NCBI GenBank assembly: GCA_023663505.1
Contig: JAMPHH010000011.1
Span: forward strand, 10,906 to 74,905
DNA: 64,000 nucleotides
Direction: 5' to 3'
Source of the DNA: Muribaculum sp.
GTDB lineage: Bacteria; Bacillota; Clostridia; Lachnospirales; Lachnospiraceae
Below the pieces are notes generated by a model, which saw only the letters and a program-made list of their open reading frames with translations, ran no database searches and was not told the DNA's origin. Of this stretch, positions 1 to 7,791 are shown in pieces; the stretch's first letter is position 1; every line of letters starts with the position of its first letter. Both the position numbers and the translations under genes were made by a program.

Positions 1-222
1 ACAGAATCCCGACAGAAAAATAAAAGTCCAACAGATGCTTTGCTGCCAAATATGAGCGCCGCGTCCGTGATACCAAGGGATATCTATCCCCGCAATATAG
101 ACCAGATCCCACAGAAAATGGTAGAGCATCATGCTGATCAGGGTGATGCCCCGTATCTCGTCCAAAAGCGCAAGCCGCTTGGGACGCACCTGTGTGGAGT
201 GAATATTTTCGACCGAATTCAT
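1..222 (-). CDS. DUF1624 / heparan-alpha-glucosaminide N-acetyltransferase-like membrane protein (5' part)
   Basis: This is the first 74 codons of a leftward gene that runs off the left edge. The visible product begins MNSVENIH and continues RLALLDEIRGITLISMMLYH, then a hydrophobic segment with WDLVYIAG, and WTFIFLSGFC at the edge. The early LDEIRG..L..M..YH motif followed by membrane helices is typical of the DUF1624/HGSNAT-like family, whose members are multi-pass membrane proteins related to acyltransferases. I chose the ATG at 220-222 because a GGGG-containing ribosome binding site lies about 9 bases before it; an in-frame ATG 15 bases further upstream is possible. A stem-loop repeat (about 236-302) precedes the start. 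The substrate cannot be judged from this fragment. Confidence 0.7.
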   Translation of the reverse strand, partial: MNSVENIHSTQVRPKRLALLDEIRGITLISMMLYHFLWDLVYIAGIDIPWYHGRGAHIWQQSICWTFIFLSGFC

Positions 223-235
223 TATAATAATCCCC

Positions 236-302
236 ATGCATATCACGGACTTTGTCGGTGATATTGCCCAAATCAATAGTGAAAAATCCTTGGCTTTTCA
301 CA
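236..302 (-). repeat. Start-proximal double stem-loop repeat, copy 1 (family 2)
   Basis: Read on the minus strand, this contains a GAAAAGCC...GGATTTTTC stem-loop and then a second stem-loop at 240-264 (arms of 11 with one mismatch), ending in a G-rich stretch just before the DUF1624 start. It aligns without gaps over about 70 bases to 12300-12369 on the plus strand. The second stem-loop also resembles 7752-7785. Confidence 0.65.
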
Positions 303-478
303 TGAGCGCCTGTCATCGTATAGAGTATAGCAAATTTTCCGCCAAAAGGCATCAATATTTTGGAAAAATTATGTCTAATTATAAACATTATGTAAATTTT
401 TCCTGATTTGGAAAATATTTTTTATTTTCATCTTGAATTATGAGGGGGAATCAGTTAAAATATATCCGTGACAAAATT

Positions 479-507
479 TTGACAATCGGACAAGCTAAGG
501 TTAGTCT
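479..507 (+). promoter_or_regulatory. Predicted sigma-A promoter of gapA
   Basis: TTGACA at 479-484 is followed after 17 bases by TAGTCT at 502-507. The -35 is perfect and the -10 is a weak TAnnnT match. The 5' leader to the gapA ATG would be about 85 bases. No repressor site was recognised in it. The rest of 303-478 is AT-rich and holds nothing I can name. Confidence 0.5.
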
Positions 508-598
508 GTTTGCTGCCGTGAGTCAGAACAATAGGAGATGCGCCTTGCGGGTTTTCTATTGAATGAATATAAAATAATAATTTCAGGAGGGAACTAAA

Positions 599-1612
599 AT
601 GTCAGTAAGAGTAGCAATTAATGGTTTTGGCCGTATTGGTCGTCTTGCATTCAGACAGATGTTTGATGCCGAGGGTTATGAGGTAGTAGCTATCAACGAT
701 TTGACCAGCCCTGATATGCTGGCACATCTGTTGAAGTACGATACCGCACAGGGCAGATACAAATATGCCGACAAGGTTGAGGCAGGCGAGGATTCCATTA
801 CCGTAAACGGCAAGAAGATCACCATTTACAAAGAGGCAGATGCTTCTAAGCTTCCTTGGGGAGAGCTGAAGGTTGATGTTGTTTTGGAGTGTACCGGTTT
901 CTACACCTCCAAGGATAAGTCCATGGCTCACATCAATGCAGGCGCCCGCAAGGTTGTAATTTCTGCTCCCGCAGGTAATGACCTTCCCACTATCGTATAC
1001 AATGTAAACCACAATACCTTGAAGCCTTCAGATACCGTTATTTCTGCAGCTTCCTGCACCACCAACTGCCTTGCTCCCATGGCTAAGGCTTTGAATGATC
1101 TGGCTCCTATCCAGTCCGGTATCATGACAACGGTTCATGCTTACACCGGTGACCAGATGATTCTGGACGGTCCTCAGAGAAAGGGTGATAAGAGAAGAAG
1201 CCGTGCAGGTGCACAGAATATCGTTCCCAACTCTACCGGAGCTGCGAAGGCAATCGGTTTGGTTATCCCTGAGTTGAACGGCAAGCTCATCGGTTCTGCT
1301 CAGCGTGTTCCTACCCCTACCGGTTCTACCACGATCTTGGTAGCCGTTGTAAAGGGCAAGGTGACCAAGGAGCAGATCAATGACGCTATGAAGGCTGCTG
1401 CAAACGAGTCTTACGGATACAACACGGACGAGATCGTATCCTCCGACGTGATCGGTATGACCTACGGCTCCCTGTTTGATTCCACCCAGACCATGGTTGC
1501 TCCCATGGAGGACGGCAACACTCAGGTACAGGTTGTTTCATGGTATGACAACGAGAACAGCTATACCTCTCAGATGGTTCGTACCATTAAGTATTTCAGT
1601 GAGTTGGGCTAA
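599..1612 (+). CDS. gapA: Glyceraldehyde-3-phosphate dehydrogenase (NAD-type)
   Basis: This 337-residue protein is full length for glycolytic GAPDH, which oxidises glyceraldehyde-3-phosphate to 1,3-bisphosphoglycerate with NAD in the cytoplasm. The N-terminal NGFGRIGR motif (residues 8-15) binds NAD, and Asp34 in AIND is the usual NAD-selecting acid. The catalytic pair is Cys153 in ASCTTNC and His180 in TTVHAYTGDQ. A near-perfect AGGAGG site precedes the ATG. It leads the gapA-pgk-tpiA cluster but is separated from pgk by a strong terminator hairpin, so it is probably transcribed partly on its own at a higher level. Identification is secure. Confidence 0.98.
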   Translation: MSVRVAINGFGRIGRLAFRQMFDAEGYEVVAINDLTSPDMLAHLLKYDTAQGRYKYADKVEAGEDSITVNGKKITIYKEADASKLPWGELKVDVVLECTGFYTSKDKSMAHINAGARKVVISAPAGNDLPTIVYNVNHNTLKPSDTVISAASCTTNCLAPMAKALNDLAPIQSGIMTTVHAYTGDQMILDGPQRKGDKRRSRAGAQNIVPNSTGAAKAIGLVIPELNGKLIGSAQRVPTPTGSTTILVAVVKGKVTKEQINDAMKAAANESYGYNTDEIVSSDVIGMTYGSLFDSTQTMVAPMEDGNTQVQVVSWYDNENSYTSQMVRTIKYFSELG

Positions 1613-1694
1613 TAGGCATGACGGCATAGCTGCTGCGATGCAGACGCCTGTTTAGATGTGACCGGACAAGTCGGTCATGCAGCAAGGACTTTGG

Positions 1695-1722
1695 GGGTCC
1701 GGTCTTGGGACCGGACCCTTTT
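1695..1722 (+). terminator. Intrinsic terminator after gapA
   Basis: A perfect 10-bp stem, GGGTCCGGTC / GACCGGACCC, with a TTGG loop is followed by TTTT. It should end or reduce transcription between gapA and pgk. Confidence 0.85.
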
Positions 1723-1773
1723 CGTATGTGAATTGTAAAATAAATGTCATAAAATAAATGGAGGTTTATAAAA

Positions 1774-2997
1774 ATGGGTTTGAACAAAAAATCTGTGGAC
1801 GATATTAACGCAAAGGGAAAGCGCGTTTTGGTGCGCTGTGACTTCAATGTTCCTTTGAAGAACGGCGAGATTACCGACGAGACCCGTATCGTGGCAGCGC
1901 TGCCTACGATTCAAAAGCTGATCAATGACGGCGGCAAGGTGATCCTTTGCTCCCATTTGGGCAAGGTAAAGGAAGGTCCCAATGAGAAGGAGTCCCTTGC
2001 ACCTGTTGCAAAGAGACTTTCCGAGAAGCTTGGCAAGGAGGTTGTGTTTGTATCCGATTACAGTGTGACCGGAGAGGCTGCAACCAAGGCTGTGGAGGCT
2101 ATGAAGGAGGGAGACGTTGTCCTGCTCCAGAATACCCGTTTCCGCGGCGCCGAGGAGACCAAGAACGGCGAGGCATTCTCCAAGGAGCTGGCTGATCTGG
2201 CTGATCTGTATGTGTGTGACGCCTTCGGCTCCTCCCACAGGGCGCACGCCTCCGTTGAGGGCGTGACCAAGTGCATCACCGCAAAGGGAGGCGAGAATGT
2301 GGTCGGCTATCTGATGCAGAAGGAGATCAATTTCCTTGGCAATGCGGTTGAGAACCCCGTTCGTCCCTTCGTGGCGATTCTGGGCGGCGCAAAGGTTGCC
2401 GACAAGCTGAACGTAATCTCTAATCTGTTGGAGAAGTGTGACACTCTGATCATCGGCGGCGGTATGGCATATACCTTCTTGAAGGCACAGGGCATGGAGG
2501 TCGGCAACTCTCTGGTGGACGACGAGAAGATTGATTATTGTAAGGAAATGATGGCGAAGGCGGAGAAGCTGGGCAAGAAGCTTCTGCTTCCTATCGATAC
2601 CACGATCGCAAAGGCATTCCCCAACCCGATTGACGCGCCTGTGGAGGTCTCTGCCGTGGATTCCGACAAGATTCCTTCCGATATGGAGGGGCTGGATATC
2701 GGACCCAAGACTCAGGCTATGTTTGCCGACGCGGTAAAGAATGCCAAGACGGTTGTGTGGAACGGACCTATGGGCGTGTTCGAGAACCCGACGCTGGCCG
2801 CAGGTACGATCGCAGTTGCAAAGGCGTTGGCGGAGACGGACGCTACCACGATCATCGGCGGAGGTGATTCCGCGGCGGCTGTCAACCAGCTCGGATTTGG
2901 CGACAAGATGAGCCATATCTCCACCGGCGGAGGAGCTTCTCTGGAATTCCTTGAGGGCAAGGTACTTCCCGGCGTCGCTGCTGCAGACGACAAATGA
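1774..2997 (+). CDS. pgk: Phosphoglycerate kinase
   Basis: This 407-residue enzyme transfers phosphate from 1,3-bisphosphoglycerate to ADP, the step after GapA. The N-terminal RVLVRCDFNVP motif binds substrate. GGAKVADKL marks the hinge side of the N domain, and the C-terminal GGGDSAAAV and STGGGASLEFLEGK form the nucleotide site. Length and motif order are normal. GGAGG lies 11 bases before the ATG. The stop overlaps the ATG of the next small membrane protein gene by 4 bases (ATGA), indicating translational coupling. Confidence 0.98.
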   Translation: MGLNKKSVDDINAKGKRVLVRCDFNVPLKNGEITDETRIVAALPTIQKLINDGGKVILCSHLGKVKEGPNEKESLAPVAKRLSEKLGKEVVFVSDYSVTGEAATKAVEAMKEGDVVLLQNTRFRGAEETKNGEAFSKELADLADLYVCDAFGSSHRAHASVEGVTKCITAKGGENVVGYLMQKEINFLGNAVENPVRPFVAILGGAKVADKLNVISNLLEKCDTLIIGGGMAYTFLKAQGMEVGNSLVDDEKIDYCKEMMAKAEKLGKKLLLPIDTTIAKAFPNPIDAPVEVSAVDSDKIPSDMEGLDIGPKTQAMFADAVKNAKTVVWNGPMGVFENPTLAAGTIAVAKALAETDATTIIGGGDSAAAVNQLGFGDKMSHISTGGGASLEFLEGKVLPGVAAADDK

Positions 2998-3398
2998 TGC
3001 GGCTCGCGGGATTTGGTTTGTGTCTTTTGTGGGCTGTTTACATGCTGTATTTTGTCCTTGCTTGGCGGGCGGTAAATGCGTTGGAGGAATCCGGTGCAAA
3101 GACCTTTACCGTTGGCGGGCTGGTGGCAGTGGCAGAGGGTGAAGTGGTGCGCGCCGAGGCAGGGCGCACAATCATACGATACTATCATGAATGGGACGGA
3201 ACGGAGTATCGTAGTGTTAAGAACCATATAAGTACGGGCTATCCTGAGAACGCGAAGCTGCCTGTCCTCTACACCGTGGGCATGGGAGCGGGAAGCTGTC
3301 TGGCTGTCGGACTTTACAGGCAGCCCGTGCAGATTTTGGGCGCGGCGGGGGCGGTTTTGCTCCTGTCGGGACTCATGAGCTTCTATCGATACTCATGA
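2994..3398 (+). CDS. Small two-helix membrane protein, DUF3592-like
   Basis: This 134-residue protein starts inside the pgk stop (ATGA overlap). It has an N-terminal membrane helix (about residues 4-24), a soluble segment of about 60 residues with YHEWDGTEYRS and a Y.....LPVLY motif, and a second helix near the C-terminus (about 110-128). This layout resembles DUF3592 proteins, whose function is unknown; that assignment is tentative. The position between pgk and tpiA suggests co-expression with glycolysis genes, not a glycolytic role. The last codons and the stop lie in the second copy of an exact 20-base tandem duplication. Confidence 0.7.
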   Translation: MMRLAGFGLCLLWAVYMLYFVLAWRAVNALEESGAKTFTVGGLVAVAEGEVVRAEAGRTIIRYYHEWDGTEYRSVKNHISTGYPENAKLPVLYTVGMGAGSCLAVGLYRQPVQILGAAGAVLLLSGLMSFYRYS

Positions 3399-3410
3399 GC
3401 TTCTATCGAT
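3371..3410. repeat. Exact 20-base tandem duplication at a gene end
   Basis: 3371-3390 and 3391-3410 are identical copies of ACTCATGAGCTTCTATCGAT. The second copy supplies the TGA that ends the DUF3592-like gene. Confidence 0.95.
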
Positions 3411-3446
3411 GCTCATTAAATTTTGGAAAGAAGGGAATAGAGAAAG

Positions 3447-4196
3447 ATGGCAAGAAAGAAAATTGTAGCCGGCAACTGGAAAATGAATATGACTCCCAGT
3501 GAAGCCGTAAAGCTGTGTGCAGAGCTGAAGGATCTTGTAAAAAATGATGATGTGGATGTGGTTTATTGTGTGCCCGCCATTGATATCGTGCCTGTTGTGG
3601 AGGCAGTGAAGGGCACCAACGTAGAGGTCGGCGCGGAGAATATGTATTTTGAGGAAAAGGGCGCTTACACGGGCGAGATTTCTGCGTCCATGCTGAAGGA
3701 TGCAGGCGTAAAATATGTGATCATCGGGCATTCCGAGAGACGCGACTACTTCAAGGAGGACGACGCGCTTCTGAACAAGAAGGTGAAGAAGGCGATTGAG
3801 GCGGGGCTGATTCCCATTCTCTGCTGCGGCGAGACCTTGGAACAGAGGGAGATGGGCGTTACCATGGACTGGATTCGTCTCCAGATCAAGTCCGATCTGG
3901 TGGATGTGACCGCAGATCAGGTAAAGAAGCTTGTGATCGCATATGAGCCTATCTGGGCGATTGGCACCGGCAAGACGGCTACCACCGAGCAGGCGCAGGA
4001 GGTATGTAAGGGCATCCGTGACTGCATTGCCGAGATGTACGATCAGGCTACCGCGGAGGCGGTGCGCATTCAATACGGCGGTTCCGTGAACGCGGGAAAC
4101 GCGGCAGAGCTGTTTGCACAGCCCGATATCGACGGCGGACTGGTGGGCGGCGCTTCCCTGAAGGCTGACTTTGGGAAGATCGTCTGTTATAAATAA
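3447..4196 (+). CDS. tpiA: Triosephosphate isomerase
   Basis: This 249-residue TIM barrel interconverts dihydroxyacetone phosphate and glyceraldehyde-3-phosphate. The expected active-site residues are all present: Asn10 and Lys12 in GNWKMN, His95 in IIGHSERR and the catalytic base Glu167 in AYEPIWAIGTGKTA. The C-terminal phosphate loops YGGSVN and GGLVGGASL are intact. An AGAAGGGA site precedes the ATG. No phosphoglycerate mutase or enolase gene follows, unlike many Firmicutes glycolytic operons; rplS follows under its own promoter. Confidence 0.98.
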   Translation: MARKKIVAGNWKMNMTPSEAVKLCAELKDLVKNDDVDVVYCVPAIDIVPVVEAVKGTNVEVGAENMYFEEKGAYTGEISASMLKDAGVKYVIIGHSERRDYFKEDDALLNKKVKKAIEAGLIPILCCGETLEQREMGVTMDWIRLQIKSDLVDVTADQVKKLVIAYEPIWAIGTGKTATTEQAQEVCKGIRDCIAEMYDQATAEAVRIQYGGSVNAGNAAELFAQPDIDGGLVGGASLKADFGKIVCYK

Positions 4197-4220
4197 TGAG
4201 GCTCGCCCGTAAAATAATCC

Positions 4221-4249
4221 TTGCATTTCATGTCTCCCTGTGCTACAAT
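4221..4249 (+). promoter_or_regulatory. Predicted sigma-A promoter of rplS
   Basis: TTGCAT (4221-4226), 17 bases, TACAAT (4244-4249). A leader of about 70 bases follows to the rplS start. Many Firmicutes carry an autoregulatory structured leader here, but I could not confirm a specific L19 fold by eye. Confidence 0.6.
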
Positions 4250-4326
4250 ACTATTTGTTGTGAAAACGAGATGGTCCTCTGTTACGGAATGTATTAAGAA
4301 CATCCATTTTATGAAGGAGGCTCAAT

Positions 4327-4674
4327 ATGAGTGATATTATCAAAGAAATCGAAGCAGAACAGTTAAAGGAGACCGTGGATGAATTCCATGTTGGCGATAC
4401 CGTGAAGGTTTACGGTAAGATCAAGGAGGGAGACAAGGAAAGAATTCAGGTGTTTGAGGGCGTTGTCCTGAAGAGACAGGGCGGCAGCAACAGAGAGACC
4501 TTTACCGTGAGAAAGACTTCCAACGGTATCGGTGTGGAGAAGACATGGCCCCTGCACTCTCCCAATGTGGAGAAGGTAGAGGTGGTGAGACGCGGTAAGG
4601 TGAGACGCGCGAAGCTGACTTACTTAAGAGACCGTGTAGGTAAGAAGGCTAAGGTCAAAGAGCTTGTAAAATAA
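4327..4674 (+). CDS. rplS: Large ribosomal subunit protein bL19
   Basis: This 115-residue protein is the usual size for bL19, which sits at the 30S-50S interface. Recognisable family segments are FHVGDTVKVYGKIKEG, VFEGVVLKRQGG and the basic C-terminus with RRGKVRRAKLTYLRDR. AGGAGG precedes the ATG. It has its own promoter and is followed by a terminator, then by the signal peptidase-rbgA-rnhB cluster, a gene order common in Firmicutes. Confidence 0.97.
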   Translation: MSDIIKEIEAEQLKETVDEFHVGDTVKVYGKIKEGDKERIQVFEGVVLKRQGGSNRETFTVRKTSNGIGVEKTWPLHSPNVEKVEVVRRGKVRRAKLTYLRDRVGKKAKVKELVK

Positions 4675-4686
4675 TAAGTCAGAATG

Positions 4687-4718
4687 AGGGCGATTGCAGA
4701 CAGTGTGATTGCCCTTTT
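4687..4718 (+). terminator. Probable terminator after rplS
   Basis: GGGCGAT (4688-4694) pairs with ATTGCCC (4708-4714), one pair being G-U, followed by TTTT. It separates rplS from the following signal peptidase-like gene. Confidence 0.6.
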
Positions 4719-4782
4719 CTATTTGATAAAACTGTGATATACTTATTGCGTCGGGCAAAAGACCAAGATGGAGAGAGGTAAT

Positions 4783-5361
4783 ATGGCGCGTCAAAAGGGA
4801 CTGAGCTTTTATCGGCGTAAAAAGAAAATAAACTCGGCGGTATTGCGGGAAATATTCGGCTGGCTGTTTAGTATTTTTGTAGCGATATTCATTGCCATAG
4901 TGATCGCACATTTTTACGGAATGGTCACCCGGGTGGTGGGGGTGGCTATGGAGCCAACGCTGTACAATGGACAGAGTATTCTGGTAGACAGATTTTGTTA
5001 TGTGCTGTCCTCGCCCAAGGTCGGGGACGTGGTGGTCTTTCTGCCCAACGGAAATGAGAACGCGCACTATTATGTGAAGCGCGTGGCTGCCGTGGCGGGC
5101 GATGAGGTGCTGATTGAAAATGGGATCTTGTACGTGAACGGTGAGGAGAGCGTTTTCACGGAGGACAAGATATTAGATGGCGGTATTGCGGAGAACGCGC
5201 TGACCATCGGCAGGGGAGAGATCTTTTGTTTGGGGGATAATGTCAATAACAGTGAGGACAGCCGTTCCGCCAATATCGGACCGGTGAAGGACACGGATAT
5301 TATCGGGCGGGTGTGGTTTAAGCTTGCCTGCGAGGATGCGGGAATGGGATTTATCAAGTAA
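4783..5361 (+). CDS. Signal peptidase I homologue lacking the catalytic serine
   Basis: This 192-residue protein has a basic N-terminus and one membrane helix (about residues 25-45). The S26 family boxes follow in order: GVAMEPTLYNG, then YYVKR with the general-base Lys99, then the C-terminal LGDNVNNSEDSR box. The position that should hold the nucleophilic serine, directly before MEPT, is Ala55 (codon GCT at the site where active paralogues have Ser). Signal peptidase I cleaves signal peptides at the outer membrane face, so this copy is predicted to be inactive as a protease. The neighbouring second copy (6284-6832) keeps Ser40 and Lys83. I chose the ATG at 4783 for its AGAGAGGT site; an ATG at 4768 has none. 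Confidence 0.88.
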   Translation: MARQKGLSFYRRKKKINSAVLREIFGWLFSIFVAIFIAIVIAHFYGMVTRVVGVAMEPTLYNGQSILVDRFCYVLSSPKVGDVVVFLPNGNENAHYYVKRVAAVAGDEVLIENGILYVNGEESVFTEDKILDGGIAENALTIGRGEIFCLGDNVNNSEDSRSANIGPVKDTDIIGRVWFKLACEDAGMGFIK

Positions 5362-5398
5362 AAACACATTTTGACAAAGCCATGGAAACGGAGACAAT

Positions 5399-6277
5399 AT
5401 GAATTATCAATGGTATCCCGGTCATATGACCAAGGCGGTTCGTATGATGCAGGAGAATATTAAGCTGATCGACCTTATTATAGAGCTTGTGGACGCGCGC
5501 ATTCCCATGAGCAGCCGCAATCCGGACATCAATGAATTGGGGAAGAATAAATCTCGGATCGTGCTTTTGAACAAATCGGATCTGGCGGACCCTGTGCAGA
5601 ATCAGAGGTGGATGCAGTATTTTGAGGAGCAGGGGGCTCACGCGTTGGAGGTAAACTCTAAATCGGGCGCGGGGGTGAAGTCTATCAATGGGCTTGTGCA
5701 GGAGGCATGTAAGGAGAAGCTTGAGCGGGACAGAAAGCGCGGGATCGTGAATCGTCCGGTACGCGCCATGGTGGTGGGGATTCCCAATGTGGGGAAGTCC
5801 ACCTTCATCAATTCCTTTGCGGGAAAGGCATGCACCAAGACGGGTAATAAGCCCGGCGTCACCAAGGGTAAGCAGTGGATTCGCCTGAATAAGAGTCTGG
5901 AGCTTCTGGATACCCCGGGGATTCTCTGGCCAAGGTTTGACGATCAGGAGGTGGGAATGCGGCTGGCATTTATTGGCTCTATGAATGACGAGATCATTGT
6001 GCAGGAGGAGCTTGCCTGTGATTTGATTCGGGTGGTGATGCAGCTTTATCCGCAGGCATTGGCGAGACGGTACGGTTGGGAGGAGTCCCTGCCGGAGGGG
6101 GATTCGGATAAGCGATCCCTCACGGAGACAGAGGCGGCGGGGCTGTTGGAGCGCATCGCCGTGGGCAGAAAATGCTTTTCCAAGGGAGAAGAACCGGATC
6201 TGCCAAGGGCGGCAGCCTTGTTGATGGATGATTTTCGCAGCGGAAGACTGGGCAGAATGACATTGGAGAGGAGATGA
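5399..6277 (+). CDS. rbgA: Ribosome biogenesis GTPase RbgA
   Basis: This 292-residue protein is a circularly permuted GTPase of the YlqF/RbgA family, which acts in late 50S subunit assembly. The G motifs appear in permuted order: G4 NKSD, G5 SKSG, then G1 GIPNVGKS, a G2 threonine in PGVTKGKQW, and G3 LLDTPGILWP. The N-terminal NYQWYPGHMTKA is the family signature. A C-terminal helical RNA-binding region follows. Its location between rplS and rnhB matches Bacillus subtilis order. Confidence 0.96.
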   Translation: MNYQWYPGHMTKAVRMMQENIKLIDLIIELVDARIPMSSRNPDINELGKNKSRIVLLNKSDLADPVQNQRWMQYFEEQGAHALEVNSKSGAGVKSINGLVQEACKEKLERDRKRGIVNRPVRAMVVGIPNVGKSTFINSFAGKACTKTGNKPGVTKGKQWIRLNKSLELLDTPGILWPRFDDQEVGMRLAFIGSMNDEIIVQEELACDLIRVVMQLYPQALARRYGWEESLPEGDSDKRSLTETEAAGLLERIAVGRKCFSKGEEPDLPRAAALLMDDFRSGRLGRMTLERR

Positions 6278-6283
6278 TCGGTA

Positions 6284-6832
6284 ATGAAGAAGAAGGTGAT
6301 GAAGGAGCTCCTAAATACAGGCTTGTATCTGCTTTTTGTGCTGTTGGTCACATGGTTGTTGATCACGTTTGTAATCCAGAGGACGGAGGTGGAAGGGTCT
6401 TCTATGGAGCCCGCGCTGACCAATGGCGATGACCTGTTCGTGGATAAGATCTCCTATCGTTTTCATGACCCGGAGCGCTTTGATATTATCGTTTTCCCGT
6501 TCCAGTATCAGGAGAATGTTTATTATATCAAGCGAATCATCGGTTTGCCGGGAGAGACGGTTCAGATTGACGAGAGCGGCAATATTTACATAGACGGGGA
6601 GATCCTGCAGGAATCCTATGGCAAGGAGGTTATCAAACCAGAGTATGTCGGAAGGGCGGCGGAACCAATCACCCTCGCATCAGATGAATATTTTGTCATG
6701 GGGGACAATCGCAACAACAGCAGCGACAGCCGCACGGACGCGGTGGGCAATATTCACAGGGCTGATATTGTCGGGCGGGCGTGGGTGCGTATTTGGCCCC
6801 TTGAGAGCTTCGGGGTCTTGAAGCATCAGTAA
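6284..6832 (+). CDS. lepB: Signal peptidase I
   Basis: This 182-residue S26 peptidase has one N-terminal membrane helix (about residues 10-32), then VEGSSMEPALTNGD with the nucleophile Ser40, YYIKRIIGLPGE with Lys83, and the C-terminal box VMGDNRNNSSDSR. It should cleave signal peptides of exported proteins on the outer face of the membrane. It starts 6 bases after rbgA, so the two are probably co-transcribed. It is a paralogue of the gene at 4783-5361 but keeps the full Ser/Lys dyad, so it is likely the working enzyme of the pair. Confidence 0.96.
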   Translation: MKKKVMKELLNTGLYLLFVLLVTWLLITFVIQRTEVEGSSMEPALTNGDDLFVDKISYRFHDPERFDIIVFPFQYQENVYYIKRIIGLPGETVQIDESGNIYIDGEILQESYGKEVIKPEYVGRAAEPITLASDEYFVMGDNRNNSSDSRTDAVGNIHRADIVGRAWVRIWPLESFGVLKHQ

Positions 6833-6892
6833 ATGTAATACAAGGGTAATTGTTAGGCAGGTGAATATTTTGTGACTGTGAGGAACATGGCT

Positions 6893-7714
6893 ATGAACAG
6901 TTACGGTCAAAATGACGGGAAGGGTACGGTTATCAATATGGCGACGAGTATCACGGAGATTAAAAATGAGTTGCAGGCAGCTTGTGCAGATGAGCTGCCT
7001 GACTTTGTACAGCGATATGGGGAGGATGAGCGCGCGGGCGTACAAAAGCTTGTTGAGACGGCGAGGAAACGAATGCAGGCATTGGAGAAGGAGAGGGCGC
7101 GCATCTGGGAGCTGGGGCGTTTCGAGAGGGAATATGCGGATTGTGGTTTGATCTGCGGCATTGACGAGGTGGGGCGAGGTCCCCTCGCAGGTCCGGTGGT
7201 GGCAGGAGCAGTGATTTTGCCCAAAGATTGTAAGATTTTATATATTAATGATTCCAAGCAGCTCTCCGAAAAAAAGAGAGAGGAGCTTTATGACGTCATT
7301 ATGGAGCAGGCGGTGTCCTGCGCGGTGGGGTATGCTTCTCCGGAACGGATTGACGAGATCAATATTTTGCAGGCGACCTACGAGGCGATGCGCGAGGCGA
7401 TCGGAAAGCTTGTGCCACAGCCGGATATCCTGTTAAATGACGCTGTGACGATTCCCGATGTGGCGATTCGGCAGGTGCCAATCATCAAGGGGGACGCCAA
7501 GAGCATTTCCATCGGCGCGGCAAGCATTATCGCCAAGGTGACAAGGGATCGGCTGATGGTGGAGTATGACAAGCTGTTCCCCGGGTATGATTTCGCGGGG
7601 AATAAGGGATACGGCAGCGCGGCGCACATCGCGGCGTTAAAGGAGCATGGAACCACGGCGATTCACAGAAGGAGCTTTATCAAGAACTTTGTGAAAGAGG
7701 AAGTTGAGAGGTAA
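6893..7714 (+). CDS. rnhB: Ribonuclease HII
   Basis: RNase HII removes ribonucleotides from DNA:RNA hybrids. The core begins with GIDEVGRGPLAGPVVAGAV (metal-binding Asp and Glu) and continues NDSKQLSEKKREE and KGDAKSISIGAASIIAK. An N-terminal helical extension rich in K/E/R is normal for the Firmicutes form. The start is uncertain. I used the ATG at 6893 because GAGG lies 9 bases upstream. A GTG at 6872 and an ATG at 6938 are in frame, and the latter best matches the Bacillus protein length. Gene order rbgA-lepB-rnhB supports the call. Confidence 0.95.
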   Translation: MNSYGQNDGKGTVINMATSITEIKNELQAACADELPDFVQRYGEDERAGVQKLVETARKRMQALEKERARIWELGRFEREYADCGLICGIDEVGRGPLAGPVVAGAVILPKDCKILYINDSKQLSEKKREELYDVIMEQAVSCAVGYASPERIDEINILQATYEAMREAIGKLVPQPDILLNDAVTIPDVAIRQVPIIKGDAKSISIGAASIIAKVTRDRLMVEYDKLFPGYDFAGNKGYGSAAHIAALKEHGTTAIHRRSFIKNFVKEEVER

Positions 7715-7746
7715 GTTTGAAAGGAAGTCACTTTCAAACTCTTTAT
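7715..7746 (+). terminator. Possible weak terminator after rnhB
   Basis: GTTTGAAAG (7715-7723) pairs perfectly with CTTTCAAAC (7731-7739) across a 7-base loop, followed by TCTTTATT. The T tract is interrupted, so efficiency is doubtful. Confidence 0.5.
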
Positions 7747-7751
7747 TAGTG

Positions 7752-7785
7752 CAGTATCGCGAGCAAGCTCGTGATATGCGGGGGT
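7752..7785 (+). repeat. Start-proximal stem-loop, short form of repeat family 2
   Basis: TATCGCGAGC (7755-7764) and GCTCGTGATA (7767-7776) form a stem with one G-U pair, followed by a GGGGG ribosome binding site and the ATG at 7792. It matches the 3' stem-loop of the elements at 236-302 and 12300-12369 in position and shape, though arm bases differ. Confidence 0.55.
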
Positions 7786-7791
7786 ATAAAA

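Noticed and set aside
40..261. Plus-strand frame of 73 codons at the left edge
   Set aside because: The minus strand encodes a DUF1624 protein with membrane helices over the same bases; the plus frame is its shadow and has no ribosome site.
1747..3099. Long open frame of 450 codons on the minus strand over pgk
   Set aside because: It lies opposite pgk, which has full family motifs. The reverse frame has no ribosome site or family pattern and reflects codon bias.
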